Positions 1-10,534 of a DNA stretch of 64,000 nt are shown one piece after another. Each line of letters starts with the position of its first letter. Position 1 is the first letter of the stretch. A program made the position numbers and the translations under genes. The notes under the pieces are model-generated. The model had not been told where the DNA came from. It did not search any database and saw nothing but the letters and a program-made list of their open reading frames with translations. The DNA comes from Holophagales bacterium (GTDB taxonomy: Bacteria; Acidobacteriota; Thermoanaerobaculia; UBA5066): the NCBI GenBank assembly GCA_016714815.1, contig JADKBZ010000010.1, positions 62,001 to 126,000 on the forward strand. Reading direction: 5' to 3'.

Positions 1-72
1 CTCGGAAACGGCGACGACGAGCTCCCGATGCCCGTGGCGCCCCGCAGGGCGAAGATCGATCTCACCGACTAA
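1..72 (+). CDS. 3' end of an unidentified gene (partial)
   Basis: The first frame is open from base 1 and ends at TAA 70-72, giving a 23-residue C-terminal tail ending in ...RRAKIDLTD. A hairpin that looks like a terminator follows 26 nt later, which supports a real gene end here. Too little is present to name the family. Confidence 0.4.
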   Translation, partial: LGNGDDELPMPVAPRRAKIDLTD

Positions 73-98
73 GTCTCTCCATACAAATGGTTTCCAGG

Positions 99-130
99 AG
101 GGGCCGCCGCAGGGCGGTCCCTCTTGCTTT
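99..130 (+). terminator. Rho-independent terminator of the upstream partial gene
   Basis: A 10-bp stem (99-108 with 113-122, one G-U pair) closes a four-base GCAG loop and is followed by a pyrimidine-rich CTCTTGCTTT tract. It sits between the stop at 72 and efp, so it probably ends the upstream transcript. Confidence 0.55.
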
Positions 131-230
131 GAAGGCACTGTCGGTTTACCCTCCACTCGTTTGGCACCGCTGGAGACCGGGTAGTCTTGCGAATGCCGTG
201 CCGGGCGGAAGGGCTGTACCAGGTCGCGGA

Positions 231-791
231 ATGATCTCAGCTACCGAACTTCGAGCCGGAATGATCGTCGTCTACAACGGGGAGCTTCACCGCGCCCACT
301 CGGTCGTCCACAAAACGCCGGGGAACCTCCGCGGCTTCGTCCAGGCCAAGCTCCGCAGCCTGAAGTCCGGCTCGATGAACGAGCACCGCTTCCGCTCCGA
401 GGACAAGATCGAGAAGGCGAGCCTCGACACGCACGAGATGCAGTACATCTACTCGGACGGCGAGGGGCACCATTTCATGAACCAGGAAACCTACGACCAG
501 GTCCGGCTGTCGGACGAGATCGTGGGCGACGCGATGAAGTACCTCCTTCCCGAGACGGTCATCGAGGTCGACTTCTACGAAGGGAACCCGATCTCCGTCG
601 AGCTCCCGACGACGGTCGCCCTGAAGATCGTCGAGACGGACCCCGGAATGAAGGGGGCCACGGCCACCGCTTCCTACAAGCCGGCCAAGCTCGAGACCGG
701 GCTCGAAGTCATGGTTCCGCAGTTCGTCGAAGTGGGCACGATCATCCGGATCGACACCCGGGACGACTCCTACCTGGAGAGAGCCGGCTGA
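231..791 (+). CDS. efp: Elongation factor P, with Asn at the loop tip
   Basis: Cytoplasmic translation factor that relieves ribosome stalling at polyproline stretches. The 186-residue product has the usual three-domain length: KOW-like N domain (about 1-65), OB domain II, and C domain with the family segment VETDPGMKGATATASYKPA. ATG 231 was chosen because the frame opens further upstream (87) but the family N-terminus (MISATELRAGMIV) begins here. The loop that carries the modified Lys34 in E. coli reads KTPGNLRGF. Aligning PG and the following KLR places Asn32 at the tip, with Arg two residues later. No epmA, epmB or earP lies nearby. This suggests an unmodified or differently modified EF-P; the alignment is by eye. 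Confidence 0.93.
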   Translation: MISATELRAGMIVVYNGELHRAHSVVHKTPGNLRGFVQAKLRSLKSGSMNEHRFRSEDKIEKASLDTHEMQYIYSDGEGHHFMNQETYDQVRLSDEIVGDAMKYLLPETVIEVDFYEGNPISVELPTTVALKIVETDPGMKGATATASYKPAKLETGLEVMVPQFVEVGTIIRIDTRDDSYLERAG

Positions 792-814
792 CCAGGCCCG
801 CCCTTTCCGGGGCT

Positions 815-1807
815 GTGGCCCTTCTCGGGCTCGCCCTTCTCGCGGCGGCGCACTCCGTGTCCGCCGGGACGGCAGGTCTTTCGGGAGGGGGCGCTCCGGC
901 AGCGGGGGCTCCGGCGGGCGGCGCTTCGGCGGACGCGACGGCGTCCGTTTCGCCCGCCATCGATAGTTCTGCCGGCGGGGCCGGCTCCGCCGGGTCCTGC
1001 CCGGTCCGCGATCCCGAAGACGGCAGCTGCTACCGCACGGCCGACGAGGCCGACCTCGCCTGGATTGCCCGCGGAAGCCAGGCGCCCCGCAGTCGCCGCG
1101 TGGCGCTCCCTCCCGGCCTGGCGACGATGCTGGACCAGGCCCGGGAGCAGGCCGAAGCCCTCCCGCTCGAGGAGGACCCCGACGGCGACGAGCCGGTCGG
1201 AGACGACGCCTATTCGCGGGGCTCGGTCGTTCCGGCCGTTCTCCCCTCCCTGTCCGACGAGCAGAAGTCTTTCTGGAAGAACCTCGGGCAGACGCTCAAG
1301 GGCCTCGTCGTCCGAAAGAACGACAGCAAGCCCGCCTCCATTCCGGAGGAAGAGATGGCCGCCCTGTTCGCCACGGGATTCCCTCTCCCGATCGAGGCCT
1401 TCCCCAGAGAGAAGCTCCGCGACACGTTCGGCGCCTCTCGCGGCCGCCACAGAAAGCACCACGCGATCGACCTCGGCGCCCCGAAGGGGACGCCGATCGT
1501 GGCGGTCAGCGACGGGACGATCGAACGGCTCGGCCGGGACCGGCGCGGGGGCATCGTCATCTACCTGCGCGACGCCACGGGACGTTTCGTCTACTACTAC
1601 GCCCACCTTTCCCGCTACGCTCCCGGCCTCCGGGTCGGCGACAGGGTGAAACGGGGAGAGAAGATCGGCGAGGTCGGATCGACGGGGCGCTCCAGCGGCC
1701 CGCACCTCCACTTCTCCATCTTCCGCGACGCGGACTCCCCGAGTCCGTGGAAGGGCCTGGTCGTCAACCCCTACCTCGTCTTCTCCGCGCTCGTCGCCCC
1801 GAAGTGA
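815..1807 (+). CDS. Secreted M23 (LytM-type) peptidoglycan endopeptidase
   Basis: Probable zinc metallopeptidase cutting peptidoglycan cross-links in the periplasm. The N-terminus (ALLGLALLAAAHSVSAG) is a signal-peptide core, followed by a Gly/Ala/Ser-rich linker (about 20-60). The C-terminal M23 domain (about 195-325) holds the metal ligands H215 and D219 (HHAID) and the HLH motif at H297-H299. GTG 815 is the first conventional start. Continuing the frame up to CTG 788 would add LTRPALSGA and give a more typical positively charged signal-peptide start, so the true start may lie slightly upstream. It begins 23 nt after efp. Confidence 0.85.
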   Translation: MALLGLALLAAAHSVSAGTAGLSGGGAPAAGAPAGGASADATASVSPAIDSSAGGAGSAGSCPVRDPEDGSCYRTADEADLAWIARGSQAPRSRRVALPPGLATMLDQAREQAEALPLEEDPDGDEPVGDDAYSRGSVVPAVLPSLSDEQKSFWKNLGQTLKGLVVRKNDSKPASIPEEEMAALFATGFPLPIEAFPREKLRDTFGASRGRHRKHHAIDLGAPKGTPIVAVSDGTIERLGRDRRGGIVIYLRDATGRFVYYYAHLSRYAPGLRVGDRVKRGEKIGEVGSTGRSSGPHLHFSIFRDADSPSPWKGLVVNPYLVFSALVAPK

Positions 1808-1928
1808 CGCGCGGCCCGGGGCCGCATCCGCCGCGCTCCGCCGCCCAACCCTTCGCGCACTCCGCCGAATCCCTCTTCATCACACATCCGCGTTGACCCC
1901 GCGGGCGCCCCGCGAACAGAATCCGGGT

Positions 1929-3800
1929 ATGGGTCAGCCCGTCGTCCTCCACCGTCCGGCGGAGCCTCTGCCGGAGGCTCTCGACGAAGCCGTCCGCGCG
2001 GCGGGGCTCGACGACCAGCCTTCGGTCGACGGACCTCCCCCACCGGGCGACGGCCCCGCCCTCTACCTGGAGACGGTTCTCTGGCAGGACGCCCTCGGCG
2101 CGCTCCTCCCCGCGAACGCCCCGGCCGCCCTCGTCCGCTGGGGCGGGCCCCCTACGGGGCCGGTGCCGGGATTCGCCCTGCCGAAGGACGCTCCCGCGTC
2201 CCTCCTCGCGACGATTCTCTCCGCCGCCGCCCAGGTCGCCACGGCGCGCGCGGCGGCCGCCGCCCTCGCCCGGCGCCTCTCCGAGTCCGAGGAACGCGTC
2301 TCCGCCCTGAACAAGATCGGCATCGCACTCTCCGCCGAACGGGACCTCGACCGCCTCCTGGAGAAGATCCTCACCGAATCCCGCCGGTTCACGGGGTCGG
2401 AAGCGGGGAGCCTCTATCTCCTCGAGGAGGGGCCTCACGGCAAGCGGCTCCGGTTCAAGCTCGCGCAGAACGACGCGGTCCGGTTCGCCTTCTCCGAGCG
2501 GACGATGCCCGTCGACGACGGAAGCCTCGCCGGCTACGTTGCCGGCCACGGCGACCCGGTGAACCTCGACGACGCCTACGCGGTGCCGGCCGGCGCCCCG
2601 TACCGGCACAACACCGCCTTCGACGAGCAGACGGGCTGGCGAACGCGGTCGATGATCGTCGTCCCGATGAGCGACCACACGGGGGCTCTCGTCGGGGTCC
2701 TCCAGCTCATGAACCGGCGCCTGCCGGACGGCGCTCACGCGCCCTACCCGGCCGACCTCGTGCCGCTTCTCCTCTCGCTGGCGACCCAGGCGGCCGTGTC
2801 GGTGAAGGCGAACCAGCTGACGGCGTCGATCCGGCGCCTCTTCGAGGACTTCGCCCGCGCCGCGATCATGGCCGTCGAGCTCCGCGACCCGACGACCGCC
2901 GGCCACAGCAACCGCGTCGCCGACCTTTCCGTGGCGCTCGCGCGGGTCGTCGACCGGGCCGCCGACGGACCCTACGCCCGGGTCGCCTTCTCGCGCGAGG
3001 AGATCCGCGAGCTGCAGACGGCGGCGCTCCTCCACGACTTCGGGAAGATCTCGATCCCCGAGCGCGTCCTCGTCAAGGCGAAGAAGCTCGACGACGACGA
3101 GGTCTTGCGCATTCGCGACCGGTTCGACTTCGCGCTCGAAGCCGAGGACGCGCAGGATGGCCGGACGCTCCTCCACCGGCTGCTCGAGGCGGGCGTCCCC
3201 CCTTCGGCGGAGGACGTCCGCCAGCTCGACCTGGCGCGCTGGGAACGCGCCCAGGAGCTGGAAGAGGTGTTCGAGGAGGTCCGGCGCGCCAACGAGCCGA
3301 CCGTCCTGCCGGAAGAGGCCGGAGGGACCCTGCGGCGCCTCCTGACGCGCTCCTTCCGCGACCGGCGCGGCGTCGTGACCCCTCTCCTCAACGACTTCGA
3401 GTTCCAGCTCCTTTCCATCCGGAAGGGGAGCCTGTCGATCGAGGAACGGACCCAGATCGAGAGCCACGTCTCCCACACCTACCGTTTCCTCTCCTCCATC
3501 CCGTGGACGGCCGACCTGGCCCGCGTCCCCGAGATTGCCCACGCCCACCACGAGAAGCTCGACGGGAACGGCTACCCCCGCGGCCTCAAGGCCGACCAGA
3601 TTCCCGTTCCCGCCAGGATCATGGCCATCTGCGACATCTACGACGCCCTGACGGCCGCCGACCGCCCCTACAAGCGCTCCGTCCCGCGGGAGAAGGCGCT
3701 GCGCATCCTCGAGGACGAGGGGCGCGCGGGCCTCCTCGACCCCTGGCTCGTGACCGTCTTCGTCAGCGAGAAGATCTGGGTGCCCGCGGGACACCCGTGA
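1929..3800 (+). CDS. GAF / HD-GYP domain protein, probable cyclic-di-GMP phosphodiesterase
   Basis: Predicted cytoplasmic signalling protein of 623 residues. A GAF sensor domain (about 140-295) precedes an HD-GYP domain (about 315-600). H369-D370 (LLHDFGK) is the HD pair, and HHEKLDGNGYP carries the second histidines and the G548-Y549-P550 signature, so hydrolysis of cyclic-di-GMP is likely. About 180 residues separate HD from GYP, much more than in canonical HD-GYP domains; the extra part (about 385-490) is charged and helix-like. ATG 1929 is preferred over TTG 1893. The stop overlaps the next gene's GTG start. Confidence 0.88.
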   Translation: MGQPVVLHRPAEPLPEALDEAVRAAGLDDQPSVDGPPPPGDGPALYLETVLWQDALGALLPANAPAALVRWGGPPTGPVPGFALPKDAPASLLATILSAAAQVATARAAAAALARRLSESEERVSALNKIGIALSAERDLDRLLEKILTESRRFTGSEAGSLYLLEEGPHGKRLRFKLAQNDAVRFAFSERTMPVDDGSLAGYVAGHGDPVNLDDAYAVPAGAPYRHNTAFDEQTGWRTRSMIVVPMSDHTGALVGVLQLMNRRLPDGAHAPYPADLVPLLLSLATQAAVSVKANQLTASIRRLFEDFARAAIMAVELRDPTTAGHSNRVADLSVALARVVDRAADGPYARVAFSREEIRELQTAALLHDFGKISIPERVLVKAKKLDDDEVLRIRDRFDFALEAEDAQDGRTLLHRLLEAGVPPSAEDVRQLDLARWERAQELEEVFEEVRRANEPTVLPEEAGGTLRRLLTRSFRDRRGVVTPLLNDFEFQLLSIRKGSLSIEERTQIESHVSHTYRFLSSIPWTADLARVPEIAHAHHEKLDGNGYPRGLKADQIPVPARIMAICDIYDALTAADRPYKRSVPREKALRILEDEGRAGLLDPWLVTVFVSEKIWVPAGHP

Positions 3801-4540
3801 CGGCCAGAGGGGCCGCGCTCTTCCTGACCCTGCCCTTTCTTCCGGGGCTCCTCCCGCTCGTCCCCGCGGCGACGGCCGCCGATCCGGCTCCCCAGGGGCG
3901 CGCCCTCGTCCCGCGCGGCCGATGGCACCACGAGGTCCCCGGCCCTCCGCGCGTCCGGTGGTCCGTCCTTTTCCGGCGATCGGACGTCGAGGACGAGACC
4001 CGCCTCCTCGTCGAAACCCCGTCCGGGCGTTGGACCCTTCGGTCGATCCAGCCTGCGGCGGGGACGGCGACCCGCGAAGAGGTGACCGACGTGACGCTCC
4101 CGCAGCCCGGAGAGACCGTCTCGCGGACGCTCACGCCCTTCCCTCCCTCGGCCACACCGGAGTGCGAGGGGATCCGCCCGCCCGACGCCTGCCTCGTCCT
4201 CGAAGGCTCCCGCGGACGTTTCGCCGCGCCCCTCTCGGCCTTCTCGGGAAAGGACGCTGCCTCGCTCAGGAGGCGCGTCGCGGCGGTCGTCTCCCCGGGT
4301 TTCCTCGCACGGCTGAAAGGTCTCGCCCCGGCTCTCCCGATCTCCGACCTGGAGTTCTACTCGGAGGACTTCCTGGCGCTCTTCGAACCCGTCCTCGCAC
4401 GCCCTCCCGGTCCGGCCTTCGCCGGCGGCCGCCTCCCCGGCTGCACCTTCGACGCGACGTTCGGATTTCCCTGCACTCCCGAGGAGCGGAGGCGCGAGGA
4501 GTGGCTCGTCCGCCACGCCCCGACGCCCCCGCCGCGCTGA
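3797..4540 (+). CDS. Secreted protein of unknown function
   Basis: GTG 3797 overlaps the TGA of the HD-GYP gene (GTGA), so the two are probably translationally coupled. The 247-residue product starts with a signal peptide (about 1-28, ending near ATAADP). The mature part has a predicted beta-rich segment and two late cysteines. I do not recognise the family. It ends 7 nt before the convergent DUF4301 gene. Confidence 0.7.
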   Translation: MTARGAALFLTLPFLPGLLPLVPAATAADPAPQGRALVPRGRWHHEVPGPPRVRWSVLFRRSDVEDETRLLVETPSGRWTLRSIQPAAGTATREEVTDVTLPQPGETVSRTLTPFPPSATPECEGIRPPDACLVLEGSRGRFAAPLSAFSGKDAASLRRRVAAVVSPGFLARLKGLAPALPISDLEFYSEDFLALFEPVLARPPGPAFAGGRLPGCTFDATFGFPCTPEERRREEWLVRHAPTPPPR

Positions 4541-4547
4541 CGACCGG

Positions 4548-6101
4548 CTACTCCGGCGCGGGGCGGTGCTCGGGCCTGAGGAGGTCGAGGACGCTCTTGA
4601 CCGGGGCGAACGTCTCGATCGGCACCTCGACGAAGAGCGTGTTCCAGAAGGCCATCGCGCCGTTCCAGAGGCCCGGACGCTCGAGGGCGAGGAGCGCAAC
4701 GCCGCCGTGCGACTTCTTCGAGACGAAGACGGCCTCCTCGTCGACGAAGCGGGAGAGGTCCCACGGGCGCCCGGAGGCGTCCCGGAGCGAGAGGACGAGG
4801 TCGACCGGGTTGAAGTGGGTCCCGGCGGCCCAGAGCGCCTTCTGCGCCGGGTCGGCCAGGTCCACCTCGGCGCTCTCGACGATCTGCCGGGAGAGGCGCC
4901 CGTCGCGGCCCCTCACCCAGAAGGGCCCGCCGCCCGGCTCCCCCTGGTTCCTCACGACGCCGCAGACGCGGAGCGGCCGCTCCAGGCGGGCCCGCACCCA
5001 GACCACGCGTTCGTCCGGCGGGAGGTCGTCCGACTCGGCCGTCGCGTCGCCGAAGGTCTCGCGAAGGTAGGAGAGCGCCTCGTCCGCCGCCGCCGGGTCC
5101 CCGCCCGACAGGAGCGAGACGAGATGGTGGACCCGCCGCTCGACCTCGAGGAGGCGCCCGGCGAGGATTCTCTTCCAGAGGAGCGTCGGGCCCTTGCGTG
5201 CGTCGGGGACGACGTTGTCGATGTTCTTCACGAAGACGATGTCGCCGCCGAGGGCGGCGAGGTTTCCGAGGAGGGCACCGTGCCCGCCGGGCCGGAAGAG
5301 CAGGTCCCCCTCCACCGTCCGGAACGGCCGGCCGTCGAGACCGACGGCGAGGGTGTCGCTGGAACGCTCCTGCACCGAGAACGTCACCTCGAACCGCGCG
5401 TGGAGCCGCTTCTCGAGAAGGGAGCGGTGCCTTTCCAGAAGCGCCTCGAAGTCGCCCCGCGCCTCTTCGGCCACCGTGAAGTGGACGGGAGTCCGCCCCG
5501 ACTCGGCCCGCACCGTCAGGCCCGCCTCCACGAGGTGCTCCTCGAACGGCGTCCGGGAGCCTTCCTCTTCGAGGTGAAAGGGGACGAGCCCCTTCGGCCG
5601 CCCCGCCAGGCCGAGCCCGGGGAGGAGCAGCGTCGCCGCCAGGAGCTCGCTGAGGTGCCCCCGCGGATCGCCGAAGACCTCCTCGCCCACCGCCTCCCGA
5701 AGCTCGGCCGCGAACGGAAGCGACTCGAGCTCTTCGACGAACCGGACGACCTCGGAGGCCGCGTGGTCTCCCTTCGAGGCCCTGTCGTTCCAGTCGAACC
5801 AGGTCGCCCCCGAGTCGTCGAGCGCTTTCCTGAGCGACTGGAACATCCGGCTCGCCGCACCCGAGGCGGGGACGAACTTCGAGAGCCGGCCCGCCTTTTC
5901 CGCCTCCTCGAAGAGGCCCAGGAGGTCCCGGTGGTGCTCCTCCGCCATCCTCTCGACGCCGTCTCCGCGGGTGCAGGGCCTCTCGAGGCGCGCCGCGGCG
6001 GGAGGGTGCGTCAGGAACGCGACGTGCCGGGCCGCCTCGGCCGGGTCGATCCCGAGGCGCGCCATCGAGGCGAGGTCGGCGGCCGTGAAGAGGTCGGACA
6101 C
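4548..6101 (-). CDS. DUF4301 family protein
   Basis: The 517-residue product matches DUF4301, known mainly from Bacteroidota. The hallmark is KFVPASGAASRMF near residue 75, with conserved VFVKNIDNVVPD further on. The motif resembles a nucleotide-binding loop and the family has no assigned reaction; a nucleotidyltransferase-like fold is only a guess. The GTG start at 6101 lies 2 nt after the rfbA stop. A longer open frame to 6341 is only shadow of rfbA. It is the last gene of the PHP-STAS/rfbA operon, so a role in sugar-nucleotide or envelope metabolism is possible. Confidence 0.8.
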   Translation of the reverse strand: MSDLFTAADLASMARLGIDPAEAARHVAFLTHPPAAARLERPCTRGDGVERMAEEHHRDLLGLFEEAEKAGRLSKFVPASGAASRMFQSLRKALDDSGATWFDWNDRASKGDHAASEVVRFVEELESLPFAAELREAVGEEVFGDPRGHLSELLAATLLLPGLGLAGRPKGLVPFHLEEEGSRTPFEEHLVEAGLTVRAESGRTPVHFTVAEEARGDFEALLERHRSLLEKRLHARFEVTFSVQERSSDTLAVGLDGRPFRTVEGDLLFRPGGHGALLGNLAALGGDIVFVKNIDNVVPDARKGPTLLWKRILAGRLLEVERRVHHLVSLLSGGDPAAADEALSYLRETFGDATAESDDLPPDERVVWVRARLERPLRVCGVVRNQGEPGGGPFWVRGRDGRLSRQIVESAEVDLADPAQKALWAAGTHFNPVDLVLSLRDASGRPWDLSRFVDEEAVFVSKKSHGGVALLALERPGLWNGAMAFWNTLFVEVPIETFAPVKSVLDLLRPEHRPAPE

Positions 6102-6103
6102 GA

Positions 6104-7000
6104 TCAGCCTCCCTGCCGTGCGCCCGCCTCGGCCTCCTCCTCCAGGAGCCGAAGAAGGTACTGCCCGTACTCGTTGTTCTTCATCGCCACCGCGGTGTCG
6201 CGGACCTGATCCGCCCCGATGTACCCCATCCGGTAGGCGACCTCCTCGAGGCACGCCACCTTCAGCCCCTGCCGTTCCTCGATCGCCTGCATGAAGTTCG
6301 AGGCCTGCAGGAGCGAAGAGTGCGTCCCGGTGTCGAGCCACGCCACGCCCCTCCCGAGGACCTCGACGTGCAGCGCGCCCCGCTCGAGGTAGACCCGGTT
6401 GACGTCGGTGATCTCGAGCTCTCCGCGCGGCGACGGCTTCAGCTCTGCCGCGACGTCCAGCACGCTGTTGTCGTAGAAGTAGAGGCCCGTGACGGCGTAG
6501 GACGACCGCGGCTTCGCCGGCTTCTCCTCGAGGCTGATCGCCTGGCCGTCCGGCCCGAATTCCACGACCCCGTAGCGCTCCGGGTCGCGGACGCGGTAGG
6601 CGAAGACCGTCGCCCCCGTCTCCCGCTTCGCGGCGGCCTGCAGCAGCTCCGAGAAGCCGTGCCCGTAGAAGATGTTGTCGCCGAGGGCGAGGACCACCCG
6701 GTCCGACCCGACGAACTCCCGGCCGATGAGAAAGGCCTGGGCCAGGCCGTCGGGGCTCGGCTGCGCGGCGTAGGAGATCGACACGCCGAACGGGCTGCCG
6801 TCTCCCAGGACGCGGCGGAACCCTTCCTGCTCGTGCGGCGTCGTGATGACGAGGACGTCGCGGACGCCCGCGAGCATCAGCGTCGAGAGGGGGTAGTAGA
6901 TCATCGGCTTGTCGTAGACCGGGACGAGCTGCTTGCTGACGCCGCGGGTCACGGGATGGAGGCGCGTGCCGGAGCCGCCGGCCAGGATGATTCCCTTCAC
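6104..7000 (-). CDS. rfbA: Glucose-1-phosphate thymidylyltransferase
   Basis: Makes dTDP-glucose from glucose 1-phosphate and dTTP, the first step to dTDP-L-rhamnose and other deoxysugars. The 298-residue length is normal. The N-terminus KGIILAGGSGTRLHPVT is the nucleotide-binding signature, followed by KQLVPVYDKPMIYYPLS and LGDNIFYGHGF. It starts with GTG at 7000; the frame stays open much further upstream only because of high GC. No rfbB, rfbC or rfbD is in the window, so the rest of the pathway must be elsewhere. Confidence 0.95.
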   Translation of the reverse strand: MKGIILAGGSGTRLHPVTRGVSKQLVPVYDKPMIYYPLSTLMLAGVRDVLVITTPHEQEGFRRVLGDGSPFGVSISYAAQPSPDGLAQAFLIGREFVGSDRVVLALGDNIFYGHGFSELLQAAAKRETGATVFAYRVRDPERYGVVEFGPDGQAISLEEKPAKPRSSYAVTGLYFYDNSVLDVAAELKPSPRGELEITDVNRVYLERGALHVEVLGRGVAWLDTGTHSSLLQASNFMQAIEERQGLKVACLEEVAYRMGYIGADQVRDTAVAMKNNEYGQYLLRLLEEEAEAGARQGG

Positions 7001-7014
7001 GTGTGCTCCTCTTC

Positions 7015-8115
7015 TCAGGCTTTCACGGGTGCGTTCCCGGCCACTTTCGCACGGGCCTTCTTCACGTCTTTTTCCACCGGGAAGACCGACCCCAGGCGCG
7101 AGGCGGTGAGCGCCCTCTGCGCTGCGGCCGAAGGGCTCGCGAGGCAGAAGCCGACCCCGCTGGCCCGGGCCCCCTTCAGCCCCGCCACGAGCGAGGTGAT
7201 TCCCGCCGAATCGAGCAGCTCGACCCTCGACAGGTCGATGACGACCCCGACCCTGGCCTTCACCAGGAGCTGGATCGTCTCCTTCACCCCCCGGAACGAC
7301 TCCACGTCGAGGCGGCCGACGGGCGTCAGGACCGCCCCGTCGAGGCCGGAGTCGGAGTGGACGATCAGGTCGAAACGGGTTTCGGCGTCGTGCCGCGTGA
7401 CGGCGTTTCGCTTCGGGAGGATCGAGCCCCCCGTCCTGAGGCGCGTCCAGACGAACCTCGCGAGCGTCGGGATCCCGTAGCAGCCGCCCCCGGGCACCGT
7501 GGCGTGCGCGGCGATGGCCGCGCGGAGGTCGTCGCCGGTGGTTCCGGGAAAGTCGGTGTAGCAGCGCCCGATCGCCTCGAGGAAGTGCCCGTCGGAGCAG
7601 CCGACCTGGGCCATTCCCCTGGCGACGCGCGCCGCCTTGCGGTTCGCGAAGGGTTCCGTGAAGTTCGAGTTTCGGGTCTCCACCGCGTCGAACGGGACCT
7701 CGAGGATCAGGTCGCCCACGCCGACGAGCCCGTTCCAGCTCATCAGGTTCGTGTAGGGGTGGGCGGCGATCGCGACGCCCCCCTGCGCGTGGATCGCCGT
7801 CACCGTGTCCGCCGCGCTCATCCCGGGCGGGATCCACTCGGAGAGGAAGAGGCCGAGGACGTGCCCGTCCTTCGACGTCACCTCCTCGCCGACGATCAGC
7901 TCCAGGTGCCCGAAGAGCTCCGGGTGGGCCCGGGCGAAATCCCGCGCGGCGAGCGCCCCGTCGATCGTGTCGTGGTCGGTGATGGCGAAGACGCGGACGC
8001 CGGCGTGGAGGGCGTACCAGTTCAGGACGTCTTCCGGGGTCGACGTCCCGTCGCTCCACGTCGTGTGGACGTGGAGATCTGCTCTGGAGAAGCCAGGCGG
8101 CGGCGAGGCCGGCAT
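7015..8115 (-). CDS. PHP-domain phosphoesterase fused to a STAS domain
   Basis: Residues 1 to about 230 form a PHP metal-dependent phosphoesterase domain: ADLHVHTTWSDGTS at the start, then ITDHDTIDG, GEEVTS and IAAHPYTN supply the metal-binding His/Asp/Glu. From about 255 to 360 comes a STAS domain like those of anti-sigma-factor antagonists, with the conserved DLSRVELLDSAGI holding the serine that is phosphorylated in SpoIIAA-type proteins. The pairing suggests a phosphoesterase whose activity or partner is controlled by a Ser/Thr kinase. It is first in an operon with rfbA and DUF4301 and is divergent from the S9 peptidase gene, with 89 nt between them. Confidence 0.85.
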   Translation of the reverse strand: MPASPPPGFSRADLHVHTTWSDGTSTPEDVLNWYALHAGVRVFAITDHDTIDGALAARDFARAHPELFGHLELIVGEEVTSKDGHVLGLFLSEWIPPGMSAADTVTAIHAQGGVAIAAHPYTNLMSWNGLVGVGDLILEVPFDAVETRNSNFTEPFANRKAARVARGMAQVGCSDGHFLEAIGRCYTDFPGTTGDDLRAAIAAHATVPGGGCYGIPTLARFVWTRLRTGGSILPKRNAVTRHDAETRFDLIVHSDSGLDGAVLTPVGRLDVESFRGVKETIQLLVKARVGVVIDLSRVELLDSAGITSLVAGLKGARASGVGFCLASPSAAAQRALTASRLGSVFPVEKDVKKARAKVAGNAPVKA

Positions 8116-8204
8116 GCAACGGGTAGGTTAGCTCAGGGAAACCCTCCGGGCACGTCCGATCCCGGGCGGACCGCGGCGCGCCCCCGAAAGGGTAGGATTC
8201 GGGG

Positions 8205-10280
<2,076 letters not shown>

Positions 10281-10335
10281 ACGTCTCCAGAAAGGGGCCG
10301 CTGGCGTGGCCCTGGTCGCATTCTTCGCGTCTTCC

Positions 10336-10367
10336 GGCGCCCGGCGAAAGCCGGGCGCCTTCGTTTC
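10336..10367 (+). terminator. Rho-independent terminator after the S9 peptidase gene
   Basis: A perfect 10-bp GC stem, GGCGCCCGGC (10336-10345) and its complement (10350-10359), closes a GAAA tetraloop and is followed by TTCGTTT. Confidence 0.8.
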
Positions 10368-10534
10368 GGGTCGCTTTGACTCGCGCACAGGACGCGGGGA
10401 ATCCAGAGCGGACCGGAATGGACCCTTCAGGGGTCGGATTCCGCGGTCCGCGCGTGGCACCGATCTTGACTGGGGCGTTGCCATCGCGCATCCCGTGCGG
10501 TCCAGTTCCAGCCGTAGCCGAAGGGAGACCCCGT

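Noticed and set aside
1764..3794. 676-codon minus-strand frame opposite the HD-GYP gene
   Set aside because: Antisense shadow in high-GC DNA. The plus strand has clear GAF and HD-GYP motifs, while this frame has only Arg/Glu/Gly/Val-rich text.
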